The notes under the pieces are model-generated. The model was not told the origin of the DNA. It searched no databases and was given only the letters and a program-made list of their open reading frames with translations. A program made the position numbers and the translations under genes. This document shows, piece after piece, positions 31,231 to 40,463 of a stretch of DNA of 64,000 bases; position 1 is the first letter of the stretch, and every line of letters starts with the position of its first letter. This DNA is from UMGS1649 sp045611765. Lineage in GTDB: Bacteria; Bacillota; Clostridia; TANB77; CAG-465. The stretch covers positions 62,001 through 126,000 of the forward strand of contig JAZKXT010000012.1 of assembly GCA_045611765.1 (NCBI GenBank). The letters run 5' to 3'.

Positions 31231-31911
31231 ATGAAGATTTTAATAATTGAAGATGAATACAGTTTAGCTGATGCAATAGTGGAAACTTTACACAAAGAAA
31301 ATTATACAACTAAAATAATAACTGATGGCGAGATAGGAGAAGAGGAAGCCTTAACAGGAATTTATGATTTAATTTTGTTAGATGTAATGTTACCTAAAAA
31401 AGATGGCTTTGAGATTTTAAGAAGCTTGAAAAACGAAAAAATAACTACACCAATTATAATGATAACAGCTAAGTCTGAAATGCCGGACAAGTTAAAAGGT
31501 TTAGAAAATGGTGTAGAAGATTATATAACCAAGCCATTTCATATGAGAGAACTAATTGCAAGAATAAAGATTGTATTAAAGAGAAACGCAAATATATATA
31601 ACGACAATATATTAGAATATAGCGATTTGAAACTAGATTTAAATACAGGAAAAATGATGGCTCAAGGCAGTGAAATAAGCATAAATGGGAAAGAACTAGA
31701 ACTATTAGAAACGTTATTATTAAATAAAAATCAAATTGTTAATAAGGAAGTGTTAATAAATAAGATATGGGGATATGATATAAATGCTGAATACAATTAC
31801 GTTGAAGTGTATGTATCTTTTTTAAGGAAAAAATTGAATCTCCTTAAATCAAAGGTTAGAATAAAAGCAGTAAGAGGCATAGGATATAAATTGGAGGAAC
31901 AAGATGATTAA
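31231..31911 (+). CDS. OmpR-family response regulator
   Basis: The 226-residue protein has a receiver domain (acidic pair ED at 7-8, phospho-acceptor Asp51 in LLDVMLP, Thr in MITAK, Lys in TKPFH) and a winged-helix output domain with YVEVYVSFLRKKL and RGIGYKL. It is activated by phosphorylation from the histidine kinase gene that overlaps its end by 8 bases. It probably controls the ABC transporter and surface-protein genes that follow, and may bind the inverted repeat at 31176-31211 in its own leader. The start is preceded by AAGGTGAG. Confidence 0.95.
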   Translation: MKILIIEDEYSLADAIVETLHKENYTTKIITDGEIGEEEALTGIYDLILLDVMLPKKDGFEILRSLKNEKITTPIIMITAKSEMPDKLKGLENGVEDYITKPFHMRELIARIKIVLKRNANIYNDNILEYSDLKLDLNTGKMMAQGSEISINGKELELLETLLLNKNQIVNKEVLINKIWGYDINAEYNYVEVYVSFLRKKLNLLKSKVRIKAVRGIGYKLEEQDD

Positions 31912-33094
31912 CAAGTTAAAACAGAGAATCTTTCTATTAATTCTAATTTCTTTATCTATAATAATGATAGGTTTAATAGGTATATATGCTTATTTAAACT
32001 ATAACAATGCTATAAGTACTACAATATCTATGATGAATAGATTTGTAGATGGTGAACCAAAAAGAAATCCAGGGAAAATAGAGGATTATAAATTAAAACC
32101 GGATTTTAACATTGATGGCATATATAGAGTGATTGTTGAAGATTCTAAAATTATTCATAGTGCAGGAAACATGAAAAACAATAACATAAATGAATATGCA
32201 TTTAAGATATTAAAAAGTAATAAGGAAAAGGGAATAATAGACAACTATATATATAATGTAAATAAGATAAATAATAATGCGACAGTTGTTTCAATGATCC
32301 AAGATAAAAATACTGTATCACATATAAAAAGGACCAATGTACTTTCCGCACTCATGGCAGTAGTTTCGTTATTCGTTATTTATATAATAGCACAAAAACT
32401 TTCTAAAACTATTGTAAAACCGGTAGAAGAAACTTTTGAAAAGCAAAAGCAATTTATATCAGATGCTTCACATGAATTAAAAACACCTCTTGCTGTAATA
32501 GAAGCAAATGCAGATGTATTGCAAGATAAAGTAGGAGAAACCAAATGGATAGGTTATATACAAAATGAAGTTGAAAGTATGAATAAGTTGGTAAATGAAT
32601 TGTTACTACTTACAAAAATAGAAAATGTAGATAATGTAAGGGAATATACTAAACTAGATTTATCTAAAGAAGTACAAATTATACTTTCAATGTTTGAGAG
32701 TATATCTTATGAAAAAGGAGTAACAATAGAAAGTAATATAGATAGTAACATTATAATTAACGGAAATAAAGAGGATATAGAACATATTGTATCTACTTTA
32801 ACAGATAATGCAATAACACACACCGAAAGGGATAAACAAGTAGTTGTAAACTTAAAGAAAGAAAAGAATGAAATTATATTTGAGGTTAAAAATATTGGTG
32901 AACCAATCCCAATAGAGGAAAGAGAAAAAATATTTGAAAGGTTTTACCGTATAGATAAATCAAGAAATAGAAAAGAAAAAAGATATGGCTTGGGTTTAGC
33001 TATTGCAAAAACAACCATAGAAAAATATAATGGAAATATTGAAGTAGATTATAAAGAAGGCTTTACAATTTTTAAAGCAGTTCTTCCTATATAA
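31904..33094 (+). CDS. Membrane sensor histidine kinase
   Basis: Two membrane helices (about residues 10-30 and 145-165) flank a small extracytoplasmic sensor of some 110 residues. The kinase core follows directly: SDASHELKTPL with the phospho-acceptor His190, then the N box (DNAIT), the G1 box and FERFYR, and the G2 box YGLGLAIAK. No HAMP domain is obvious between helix 2 and the H box. It is the partner of the overlapping response regulator. The signal is unknown; linkage to a MacB-like exporter and surface protein suggests sensing at the envelope. Confidence 0.95.
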   Translation: MINKLKQRIFLLILISLSIIMIGLIGIYAYLNYNNAISTTISMMNRFVDGEPKRNPGKIEDYKLKPDFNIDGIYRVIVEDSKIIHSAGNMKNNNINEYAFKILKSNKEKGIIDNYIYNVNKINNNATVVSMIQDKNTVSHIKRTNVLSALMAVVSLFVIYIIAQKLSKTIVKPVEETFEKQKQFISDASHELKTPLAVIEANADVLQDKVGETKWIGYIQNEVESMNKLVNELLLLTKIENVDNVREYTKLDLSKEVQIILSMFESISYEKGVTIESNIDSNIIINGNKEDIEHIVSTLTDNAITHTERDKQVVVNLKKEKNEIIFEVKNIGEPIPIEEREKIFERFYRIDKSRNRKEKRYGLGLAIAKTTIEKYNGNIEVDYKEGFTIFKAVLPI

Positions 33095-33100
33095 TAAGTA

Positions 33101-33146
33101 AAGTATTAACAATTTTTAAAAGATTTGTTAATGCTTTTTCTTTTTT
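33101..33146 (+). terminator. Terminator between kinase and ABC permease genes
   Basis: AGTATTAACAA at 33102 pairs with TTGTTAATGCT at 33125-33135 (one wobble), followed by TTTTCTTTTTT. A separate promoter for the permease is therefore likely near 33148-33180, with only weak boxes. Confidence 0.8.
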
Positions 33147-33201
33147 CAATATTATTTTAATGTTTGTGTAATATAGTATGTATATATTAGGAGGAATAAC
33201 A

Positions 33202-34806
33202 ATGTATATTTTAAAAAACAGTTTAGTTTCAATATTTAGAAACAAGGGAAGAAATATTCTTATAGGATTAATAATATTAGCAATAGCAGCCAGTACAACA
33301 GTAACATTAGCAATAAGAAACACTGCAAATAATATTGTTAAGAGCTATGAAGAATCAAATGATTTGATTGCTAGTATCTCTTTTGATAGAAACAAATTAA
33401 TGGGAGAGTTTAAAGGTGGAAAAGATGCACAAAAAGAAAATATAGAAGCCTTTAATAACATTTCATCGTATACACTAGAAGATGTTAAAAAATATGGAGA
33501 AAGTGAGTATTTAAAAGGATATTATTACACATATTCAACATCATTAGATAGTGATACTTTAAGTAAAGCAACAGATTCTTATGAATATGAAGTAGAGGAT
33601 AAAAAGACATCTACAACTACTAAACAAAACACCACAACTTCAAACAAAGGAAGTGGTAATGGTGGAAATCGTGGTGATGGCGGGAATAGACCGAATTTCC
33701 CAGTTGGAGACTTTGTAGAGAAACATACTACAACAGAAAAGCATACAACAACTACAATAACTATATCTAAAGAAATATTTGAAAGTTCTAGAAATTTAAC
33801 AGGGGATTTTAAAGTAGATGGATACTCATCATATGATGCAATGACAGATTTTGTTAGCGGTACATACAAAGTGACAGAAGGCGAAATGATAACAGACTTT
33901 AGTGCATATCAGTGTATTATAAGTAAAGAACTTGCCACATTAAACGAAGTTACAGTAGGAAGTACTATTACATTAAAAAATTCTACTACAAAGAAAACTT
34001 ACGACTTTACTGTAACTGGTATATATACAGATAACACAGATAATAATGAATCTGCTAAAATGTATTCTAACTCTGCAAACACAATAATTGTAGGAAGTGG
34101 AGTAGTAGAACTACTTGCAGCAGATGATGAAAAACTTGTAACAAATATAACTCCATCATATATATTAAAATCAGAAGAATCAATAGAACCATTTGAAGCA
34201 GAGCTAAAAGAAAAAGGATTAAATGAATATTATAAGATTAATACCAATTTAGATGAACTAAAAAATGCAACAAAGTCAATTGAGAATGTAAAAACATTTG
34301 CAACAACATTTTTGTTAATAACATTAGCAATATCATCATTAGTACTTTTTGTAATTAACATGATTAATATTAGAGAAAGAAAGTATGAAATAGGTGTATT
34401 TAGAACAATAGGAATGAGTAAATTAAAATTAACACTGCAATTTGTGTTAGAGTTATTAATGGTTACTGGTATCGCATTAATAATAGGGGCTGTTATAGGT
34501 GGCTTTTTAGCAAAACCGGTTGGAAACATGTTACTTGAAAATGAGATACAAACAGTGCAAAGTGAGCAACAACAAATTGCAGAAAATTTTGGCAAGGGCG
34601 GAATGCCTAATATACCAGGAATGCAAATACAGTTTAATAACAGAGAACAGGTTAAAACAATAGATAGTATAGAAGCAGTTGTAGATTTTACAGTTGTATT
34701 GCAACTATTGGGAATAGGAATACTACTAACACTTATGAGTAGCTTAGCTTCTATGATAAGTATTCAAAGATTTAGTCCGCTTACTATATTGAAAGAGAGG
34801 TCTTAA
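33202..34806 (+). CDS. MacB/FtsX-type ABC transporter permease
   Basis: The 534-residue protein has one helix at residues 14-34, a large outside domain (to about 375) with a Thr/Asn/Gly-rich low-complexity insert (TTTKQNTTTSNKGSG), and three helices in the C-terminal part with the FtsX signature (NMINIRERKYEIGVFRTIG). This is the type VII ABC layout, which moves substrates by mechanotransmission in the outer leaflet and is often tied to peptides or lipoproteins. The ATG at 33202 follows AGGAGG; an upstream in-frame start is less likely. It is 3 bases before the ATPase gene. Confidence 0.92.
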   Translation: MYILKNSLVSIFRNKGRNILIGLIILAIAASTTVTLAIRNTANNIVKSYEESNDLIASISFDRNKLMGEFKGGKDAQKENIEAFNNISSYTLEDVKKYGESEYLKGYYYTYSTSLDSDTLSKATDSYEYEVEDKKTSTTTKQNTTTSNKGSGNGGNRGDGGNRPNFPVGDFVEKHTTTEKHTTTTITISKEIFESSRNLTGDFKVDGYSSYDAMTDFVSGTYKVTEGEMITDFSAYQCIISKELATLNEVTVGSTITLKNSTTKKTYDFTVTGIYTDNTDNNESAKMYSNSANTIIVGSGVVELLAADDEKLVTNITPSYILKSEESIEPFEAELKEKGLNEYYKINTNLDELKNATKSIENVKTFATTFLLITLAISSLVLFVINMINIRERKYEIGVFRTIGMSKLKLTLQFVLELLMVTGIALIIGAVIGGFLAKPVGNMLLENEIQTVQSEQQQIAENFGKGGMPNIPGMQIQFNNREQVKTIDSIEAVVDFTVVLQLLGIGILLTLMSSLASMISIQRFSPLTILKERS

Positions 34807-34809
34807 AGT

Positions 34810-35460
34810 ATGGGAATATTAAAACTAGAAAATGTAGGATATAGATATAAAGATGCTCCAAAAGATAGTTTCGTATTTAAGAATATAAACTATGACTTTG
34901 AACAAGGTAAAACATACGCAATAAAAGGGAAAAGTGGAAGTGGTAAAACAACACTTTTATCATTAATTACTGGACTTGAAAAATGTACAGAGGGCAAGAT
35001 ACTTTACGATGGTAAAACATTAAAAAAGATGAATCTAGATAGATATAGAAATACAGATATAGGTATAGTTTTTCAAAGTTATAATTTATTACCAAGACTT
35101 ACTGCAATAGAAAACATATTGGTATCTATGGAAATAAGTAAAGTAAAAGTTAAGAACAAAAAAGAAAAGGCATTAGAACTGATGAAAAGTGTTGGACTTA
35201 AAGAAGAGCATGCTAAAAGAAAAATATTAAAACTTTCTGGAGGAGAGCAACAACGTATTGCAATAGCGAGAAGTTTATCATATAATCCTAAAATAATAAT
35301 AGCAGATGAACCAACAGGAAATTTGGATAAAGAAACTGAAAAAGAAATCTTAAAAATATTTAAACGTCTTGCAAAGGATGAAAACAAATGTGTAATTATA
35401 GTTACACATTCTGAAAATGTTTGTAATGAAGTAGATGAAGTATATGAACTAATAAAATAA
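34810..35460 (+). CDS. ABC transporter ATP-binding protein (LolD/MacB type)
   Basis: All ATPase motifs are intact: Walker A GKSGSGKTT near residue 38, Q-loop VFQSYNLLPRLT, signature LSGGEQQR, Walker B IIIADEP and the H-loop VTHS. The 216-residue length is normal. It energises the permease encoded directly upstream, with a three-base gap, so both make one exporter. Production is presumably under the two-component system in front. Confidence 0.96.
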   Translation: MGILKLENVGYRYKDAPKDSFVFKNINYDFEQGKTYAIKGKSGSGKTTLLSLITGLEKCTEGKILYDGKTLKKMNLDRYRNTDIGIVFQSYNLLPRLTAIENILVSMEISKVKVKNKKEKALELMKSVGLKEEHAKRKILKLSGGEQQRIAIARSLSYNPKIIIADEPTGNLDKETEKEILKIFKRLAKDENKCVIIVTHSENVCNEVDEVYELIK

Positions 35461-35482
35461 TTTATGAACGGAGAAATAAAAA

Positions 35483-36532
35483 ATGAAGAAAGAAACTTTA
35501 GTACAATTAATTATAATAGTTGTTTTAACAATTATATTAGCTCTTCTTTTAATTGTAACTGTTAAAAGCATGAATAGTAGAGATTTTGGAATGTTTGGAA
35601 GAAATCCTATGGAAGAAGAAACAGTAAAAGATACTAAAAAGGAAGATGTAGATACAGGTAAAAAAGTAAATGCAAAAACAATAAAACTTGATGAATATGA
35701 TAGCAATATTACTATTGAAGAAGGCGGAGAATATTATATAGAAGGCTCTTTTAATCATTCTATATTAGTAGACTCAGAGAATAAAGTTATATTAAATCTA
35801 AATAATGTTAATATAACTAGTGACATTACAGCAGCCATAGGAAATAAAGGGACTGGGGAAATGGTGATTAATTTAGTAGAAGGAACTACTAATATATTAA
35901 AAGATAATGGTTCTAGCGAACTAGATGGTTGTATATATTCAAGTGGTAAATTAACTATTGAAGGAAAAGGTAAATTAGAAGTTTATGGTAGACAACAAGA
36001 GGGAGAAGGAATAGCAACCACAGATGCAGATATAACAATAAATGATGGAGAAATATATATTGAATCTGCAGATGACGGAATTAATGCTGGTGGAGATAAT
36101 GGTGGAGTAATTACAATAAATGGTGGAAACATCACTGTTAAAGCTAGTGGAGATGGAATTGATTCAAACAAAGATTTAGTTATAAATGGTGGGACTATCT
36201 ATACAATGGGTTCTTCAATAGGTGGAGATGCTGGAATAGATACAGATGGCAAGTTTGAAATAAATGGTGGAAAAGTTATTGCTTTAGGCTCAGATATGCT
36301 TCAAAGACCAGATAGTTCATCAAAGCAAAAGAGTATTAGTTTTACATTAAGTTCAAAAATAGCAAACGGTTCAAAGATTAGTCTAAAAGATGAAAACGGA
36401 AATGAAATAACTTCGTTTGAAGCAAAAGAAGATTTTAAAACATTAATAATTAGTAATGAGAAGTTATATAATAATACATATTATGTATATGTTAATGGAG
36501 AAAAAACCAATAATACTGGAATTATAAAATAG
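35483..36532 (+). CDS. Surface carbohydrate-binding-domain protein (Cthe_2159-like)
   Basis: An N-terminal membrane helix (about residues 8-28) anchors a 320-residue outside domain of repeated short beta strands (GKLTIEGKGKLEVYG, DITINDGEIYIES, DLVINGGTIYT, KFEINGGKVIALG), the pattern of a right-handed beta helix as in the Clostridium Cthe_2159 polysaccharide-binding family. Asp/Asn/Gly-rich turns (ESADDGINAGGDNGG) could bind calcium. The gene lies 22 bases after the ABC ATPase and before a small membrane protein, so it is likely part of the same regulated unit. Ligand is unknown. Confidence 0.85.
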   Translation: MKKETLVQLIIIVVLTIILALLLIVTVKSMNSRDFGMFGRNPMEEETVKDTKKEDVDTGKKVNAKTIKLDEYDSNITIEEGGEYYIEGSFNHSILVDSENKVILNLNNVNITSDITAAIGNKGTGEMVINLVEGTTNILKDNGSSELDGCIYSSGKLTIEGKGKLEVYGRQQEGEGIATTDADITINDGEIYIESADDGINAGGDNGGVITINGGNITVKASGDGIDSNKDLVINGGTIYTMGSSIGGDAGIDTDGKFEINGGKVIALGSDMLQRPDSSSKQKSISFTLSSKIANGSKISLKDENGNEITSFEAKEDFKTLIISNEKLYNNTYYVYVNGEKTNNTGIIK

Positions 36533-36546
36533 GGGAGCAAGTGTGT

Positions 36547-36768
36547 ATGAAAAATAGAATATTAACTTTTATAATTGGAATATTAGTAGGAGCAATATTA
36601 ACAACCATAGGATTTTTACTATATACTAAATCATTAATGAGAAATCCTAGTGATATTATGAATAATTTTCAAAATAACGGTCAATTTGAAAGACCTAACG
36701 GAAATATAGGAGAACCACCAGAAAGGCCGCAAGGCGATTTTAGACCTAATATGAATACTAATGAATAA
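36547..36768 (+). CDS. Small membrane protein with Pro/Asn-rich tail (73 aa)
   Basis: One membrane helix (residues about 5-27) is followed by an outside tail rich in Asn, Pro and Arg (NGQFERPNGNIGEPPERPQGD). The start is the ATG at 36547, which stands 9 bases after GGGAG; an earlier GTG is too close. It is 14 bases after the beta-helix-like gene and ends just before a terminator, so it closes the two-component/ABC operon. I know of no function; similar short proteins accompany FtsX-type exporters. Confidence 0.75.
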   Translation: MKNRILTFIIGILVGAILTTIGFLLYTKSLMRNPSDIMNNFQNNGQFERPNGNIGEPPERPQGDFRPNMNTNE

Positions 36769-36797
36769 AAAAGGTATAATAGGTGAAGTGATATAGT

Positions 36798-36838
36798 AAA
36801 AGTAGACATATCAAAAAAAGATAGGGTCTGCTTTTTAT
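36798..36838 (+). terminator. Terminator of the ABC/surface-protein operon
   Basis: AAAAGTAGAC pairs with GTCTGCTTTT (one wobble), with an inner TATC/GATA pair, then five T. Confidence 0.82.
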
Positions 36839-36844
36839 TATGCC

Positions 36845-37376
36845 AAAATTTAAGTAAGTAGGAAAATATGAAAAAGAATATGCTAAATTATAAAGAAAAA
36901 TAAAAAATAGTAAATTATTGTTTATCAGGATATGGATTAGCTAAAACAAAAAGAAAATATAATATTAAACATATATGACATTTTATAGATGGCTTAGAAA
37001 ACATTTAGAAAATGGAAGTGCTGGGTTGAAATCTAAGACTGGTTAAAATTAAGGTGCAATAAGGGCATTGGAATGCTAAAACCTAAAACTAGAATTGAAG
37101 AATTAGAACTTATGAAGAAAGATATTGAGATTCCCCGATTAAAAAAGGCTACGTGGTGAAAGGAGTTGTTCAAAAAAGGAATTCGTAAATTTATATGTAC
37201 CATTGAGTCAGTCGTTTGACAAATTTTATGAATTGGGTTTTGTTCATTTTAGACCTACGATTAATATACCTAAAAACTTAAGGAAGTACAGAATATTTAA
37301 TGTAAAAGTACAATTCTTGGACCAAACAAATGACTTTAAAACAATACCAAAAGATTTTTGTAAACAATAAAAAGAA
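36845..37376 (+). pseudogene. Decayed transposase gene (IS3-like)
   Basis: Fragments in several frames read like an IS3-type OrfA: YGLAKTKRKYNIKH, then FYRWLRKHLENGSAGLKSKTG followed by a stop, then RIEELELMKKDIEI and RLKKGYVVKGVVQK. At least four stops or frameshifts interrupt it, and no terminal repeats are evident. The rest of 36839-37437 (for instance LYVPLSQSFDKF, RKYRIFNVKVQFLDQ) looks like more fragments of the same kind. It is non-functional. Confidence 0.6.
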
Positions 37377-37437
37377 AGTGTAACAAGATTTAATACAGTA
37401 GTAGACATGAACTTTGATTTTTGAAAATAAAACAGAT

Positions 37438-37467
37438 AAACAGGACAGCCATTTGGTTGTCCTGTTT
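37438..37467 (-). terminator. Terminator of metK (bidirectional)
   Basis: AAACAGGACAGCC pairs with GGTTGTCCTGTTT (13 pairs, one wobble) around ATTT. On the minus strand it lies 10 bases after the metK stop and is followed by TTTATC. Confidence 0.82.
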
Positions 37468-37476
37468 GCTTACATT

Positions 37477-38616
37477 TTAAAGTTTATTTATAAACTCCTT
37501 AATTTTACCTACTTTATCTAGTTTTTCATATGGTAGATTGTTTTTACCAAAATGAGAATAAGCAGTAGTATTGCTATAGAAAGCTTGCTTTAGTCCTAAT
37601 TCATTTATCATATTAGAAGGAGAAAAGTCAAATAAATTTTGTATTACATTTTGTATAACATTTATCTCCGTTTTTTCTGTGCCATAGGTATCAATAAAAA
37701 TAGATAGAGGTTTACTTATACCAATTGCGTATGACACTTGAAGCATAAGTTTATCACAAAGTCCACTGGCAACAATATTTTTACAAACATAACGTGCATA
37801 ATATGCAGCAGACCTATCTACTTTAGTATAATCTTTGCCGGAGAATGCTCCACCACCGTGTGGAATAACTCCCCCATAAGTATCTACTATAATTTTTCTA
37901 CCAGTAAGTCCAGTATCGCCGACAGGTCCGCCAATTACAAATCTACCAGTTGGATTTATATAAATTTTAGTATCTTCAGATAAATATTTAGTGTCTATGG
38001 CGTTAAATATTACATGCTCTTTTATATCTTCACGGAGTTTTTCTATGTCTATTTCATCATGTTGAGTAGATACAACTATTGTATCTATTCCAACAAATCT
38101 ACCATCTTCAAATATTCCGGTAACTTGCGTTTTCCCATCTGGACGAAGATAAGGGAGAATATTTTCACGTCTTACGGATTCTAATCTTCGGGCAAGTTTG
38201 TTTGCAAAGTATGCAGTATATGGCATATAATCTTCTGTTTCATTTGTGGCATAACCAAACATCATACCTTGGTCGCCAGCCCCAAGCTCTTGTTTGTTAA
38301 CGCCCATACTAATATCTGGTGACTGTGTGTTTATTAGTAGTTCAATCTCAATATTATGACCGTTAAAGCCTAATTCATCATTATCATAACCAATATCTAT
38401 AATAGCTTCTCTTACTAAATTTTCTACGTTAACAGTAGCCTTGCTTGTGATTTCCCCAGACACTATTACTTTTTTGTGAGTTGCAAATGTTTCGCAAGCA
38501 ACTCGAGAGTTTTCATCTTGCGTTAAATATGCATCCAAAATTTTATCACTGATAATGTCACACATTTTATCCGGATGTCCAATTGTAACACATTCGCTTG
38601 TAAATAATTTATACAT
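37477..38616 (-). CDS. metK: S-adenosylmethionine synthetase
   Basis: The enzyme makes S-adenosylmethionine from methionine and ATP in the cytoplasm. The family signatures are complete: GHPDKMCD near residue 13, GAGDQGMMFGYA near 110 (the hexapeptide region) and the P-loop-like GGGAFSGKD near 253. The 379-residue length is normal. AGGAGGTAATTT precedes the ATG. The leader contains a SAM-I riboswitch with its terminator and a consensus promoter, so synthesis is shut off when its product is plentiful. Confidence 0.98.
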   Translation of the reverse strand: MYKLFTSECVTIGHPDKMCDIISDKILDAYLTQDENSRVACETFATHKKVIVSGEITSKATVNVENLVREAIIDIGYDNDELGFNGHNIEIELLINTQSPDISMGVNKQELGAGDQGMMFGYATNETEDYMPYTAYFANKLARRLESVRRENILPYLRPDGKTQVTGIFEDGRFVGIDTIVVSTQHDEIDIEKLREDIKEHVIFNAIDTKYLSEDTKIYINPTGRFVIGGPVGDTGLTGRKIIVDTYGGVIPHGGGAFSGKDYTKVDRSAAYYARYVCKNIVASGLCDKLMLQVSYAIGISKPLSIFIDTYGTEKTEINVIQNVIQNLFDFSPSNMINELGLKQAFYSNTTAYSHFGKNNLPYEKLDKVGKIKEFINKL

Positions 38617-38639
38617 AAATTACCTCCTTTTTCTTATTA

Positions 38640-38782
38640 GAGAGAAAAGCGCTAGAATAATCTAGCGCTTAAAAGTTCCAGAATTACTCTTATCTGCCGG
38701 TATAACCGTAGGATTTAGCACCTAACTAAATAGGTTGCTGGACGTCAACGGGCCTATTCCCTCAATCACTCTTAATAAGATT
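38640..38782 (-). promoter_or_regulatory. SAM-I (S-box) riboswitch before metK
   Basis: Read on the minus strand, the aptamer begins CTTATTAAGAGTGATTGAGG and contains GGCCCGTTGACGTCCAGCAACC, GTGCTAAATCC and a closing GATAAGAG, matching the S-box core. It is followed by a perfect 10-bp terminator AAGCGCTAGA/TCTAGCGCTT with TTTTCTC. Binding of SAM should favour this terminator. Confidence 0.95.
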
Positions 38783-38797
38783 TGTATTTACAGTGAC

Positions 38798-38826
38798 ATT
38801 ATACATGGTGTGCAGCTAATTGTCAA
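38798..38826 (-). promoter_or_regulatory. Promoter of metK
   Basis: On the minus strand TTGACA (38821-38826) and TATAAT (38798-38803) are spaced by 17 bases, about 15 bases before the aptamer. Confidence 0.85.
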
Positions 38827-38857
38827 ATGGTTTTAAACATTTATATACACTTTTCCG

Positions 38858-38886
38858 TTGATTTGTATAAAACTTTAATATATAAT
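38858..38886 (+). promoter_or_regulatory. Promoter of the glycosylase operon
   Basis: TTGATT at 38858-38863 and TATAAT at 38881-38886 are spaced by 17 bases. It is divergent from metK. Confidence 0.65.
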
Positions 38887-38921
38887 CTATATAAATCAAA
38901 GAGTTTGAAAGGGGCAATAGA

Positions 38922-39770
38922 GTGAAAGCAGATTTGGAACTAGAAGTTAAATGTTTTAATTTAAAATATACACTTGAATGTGGACAATGTTTTAGATGGA
39001 AAGCTATAAACGAAAACGAATATATTGGGGTTATACAAGATAGAGTTATGCGTATAAAGCAAGAGGAAAATAGATTATTTATTTGGTCTAATAATAAAGA
39101 AAACTTAAGAGATGCTGTTATACATTATTTTGACCTTGAAAAAGATTATGAATTGTTAGAAAAACAAATTGCGAAGATAGACAAAAACATATCTAAATCT
39201 TTGGAATATTCTTCTGGCATTAGAATACTTAATCAACCGCTATTTGAGACAATAATTTCATATATTATATCTGCAAATAACAATATAAAAAGAATAAGTC
39301 GTTCTGTAAACAATATTAGTAAAAGATTTGGTAAAGAAGTTGAGTTTGAAGGCGAAAAATATTATTTATTCCCAACACTAGAGGAATTGAGTAATGTCAC
39401 AATAGATGACCTTTTAGCTGACGGAACAGGATTTAGAGCAAGATATATTAAACATGATGTAGACTATTTTTTAAACAATCCAAATTTTCTAGGAGAGGTA
39501 AAAACGTTAGATACAGAACAAGCAACTAAAAATCTATCAACCCTTATGGGAGTAGGACCTAAGGTTGCAGATTGTATACTGTTATTTTCTCTTGGTAAGT
39601 CTGAGGTTTTTCCGATTGATGTATGGGTAAAACGCATAATGGAGAAGTTATACTTTAAAGAGAATAAGAGTTTAAAAGAAATTAGTATGTACGCAAATGA
39701 ACGATTTGGAGAATATGGTGGAATTGTGCAACAGCATTTATTCCATAATGTAAGGGAAGGAAATATTTAG
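38922..39770 (+). CDS. ogg: 8-oxoguanine DNA glycosylase (OGG1-like)
   Basis: The enzyme removes oxidised guanine from DNA and cuts the abasic strand. LECGQCFRW near residue 18 is the OGG N-terminal signature. The helix-hairpin-helix GPD motif follows: LMGVGPKVADCILLF with the catalytic Lys near residue 213, then FPIDVWVKR with the Asp. The start is GTG at 38922 with GGGG upstream. The length of 282 residues fits bacterial OGG1-like enzymes. It heads a run with two membrane-anchored proteins, starting 9 and 19 bases after each preceding stop. Confidence 0.92.
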   Translation: MKADLELEVKCFNLKYTLECGQCFRWKAINENEYIGVIQDRVMRIKQEENRLFIWSNNKENLRDAVIHYFDLEKDYELLEKQIAKIDKNISKSLEYSSGIRILNQPLFETIISYIISANNNIKRISRSVNNISKRFGKEVEFEGEKYYLFPTLEELSNVTIDDLLADGTGFRARYIKHDVDYFLNNPNFLGEVKTLDTEQATKNLSTLMGVGPKVADCILLFSLGKSEVFPIDVWVKRIMEKLYFKENKSLKEISMYANERFGEYGGIVQQHLFHNVREGNI

Positions 39771-39779
39771 GTAACAAAT

Positions 39780-40445
39780 ATGAAGAATAAATATAAGAGT
39801 AATAATAAATGGCTAATTATAATGGGGATAGCATTAATAATAATTGCTGTAGCAATAGGAATTATTTTACTTGTTACAGGTGAGGATGAAGATATAGTAA
39901 AAGGGCCTGAGAAGGAACCAGTATATGTACCTAGTGATAGTACAAAATTGGAAGGTAGAGTGGCTACATATATTGATGAACTAGGAGAGAATTACTATAT
40001 AAAATATGTAGGTAAGTTTAAAGATAACACGAGCAATCTCATAGATGCGGTCGTTGAGTATACAAAGGATAAACAAAATTATGGGTTTAGGTCAAGTGAC
40101 CTTAGCATGCATTTAATATATGATGGAGCGAAACTATATACCATATCTCATAGTTATAAACTAATAATAGACATATTACCAAAAAGTGTGGATATGAGCG
40201 AATATAACTTGTTGTCAAATATAGGTCAGGTTTTTGTTAAATCATATAATGAAAAGGTTGGTAGTAGTAAATATGAGGTAGAAGAATATGTGCATGATGA
40301 TGTAGCTATAAAATATTATTTTTTGGAAGGTAATATAAAAATTATTAGATATGGGGATAGAGAAATAAGAGTAATACGATTAGAAAAGAATTCAAATAAA
40401 GAAATTCTTACAAAACCTAGCGGATATTCGTATACAATAGTGTAG
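39780..40445 (+). CDS. Membrane-anchored protein of unknown function (221 aa)
   Basis: A single N-terminal helix (about residues 11-33) holds an outside domain of some 185 residues with beta-rich segments (YYIKYVGKF, NLIDAVVEYTKD, LYTISHSYKLIIDI, VIRLEKNS). There is no cysteine for a lipid anchor. It starts 9 bases after the glycosylase stop and is followed 18 bases later by a thioredoxin-like protein gene, so the three are probably co-transcribed. The family is unknown to me; export and redox context suggest an envelope function. Confidence 0.75.
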   Translation: MKNKYKSNNKWLIIMGIALIIIAVAIGIILLVTGEDEDIVKGPEKEPVYVPSDSTKLEGRVATYIDELGENYYIKYVGKFKDNTSNLIDAVVEYTKDKQNYGFRSSDLSMHLIYDGAKLYTISHSYKLIIDILPKSVDMSEYNLLSNIGQVFVKSYNEKVGSSKYEVEEYVHDDVAIKYYFLEGNIKIIRYGDREIRVIRLEKNSNKEILTKPSGYSYTIV

Positions 40446-40463
40446 ATAATAGGAGCAAATAAA

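Noticed and set aside
36769..37437. Active insertion sequence
   Set aside because: Transposase fragments are broken by several stops and no terminal inverted repeats are visible.
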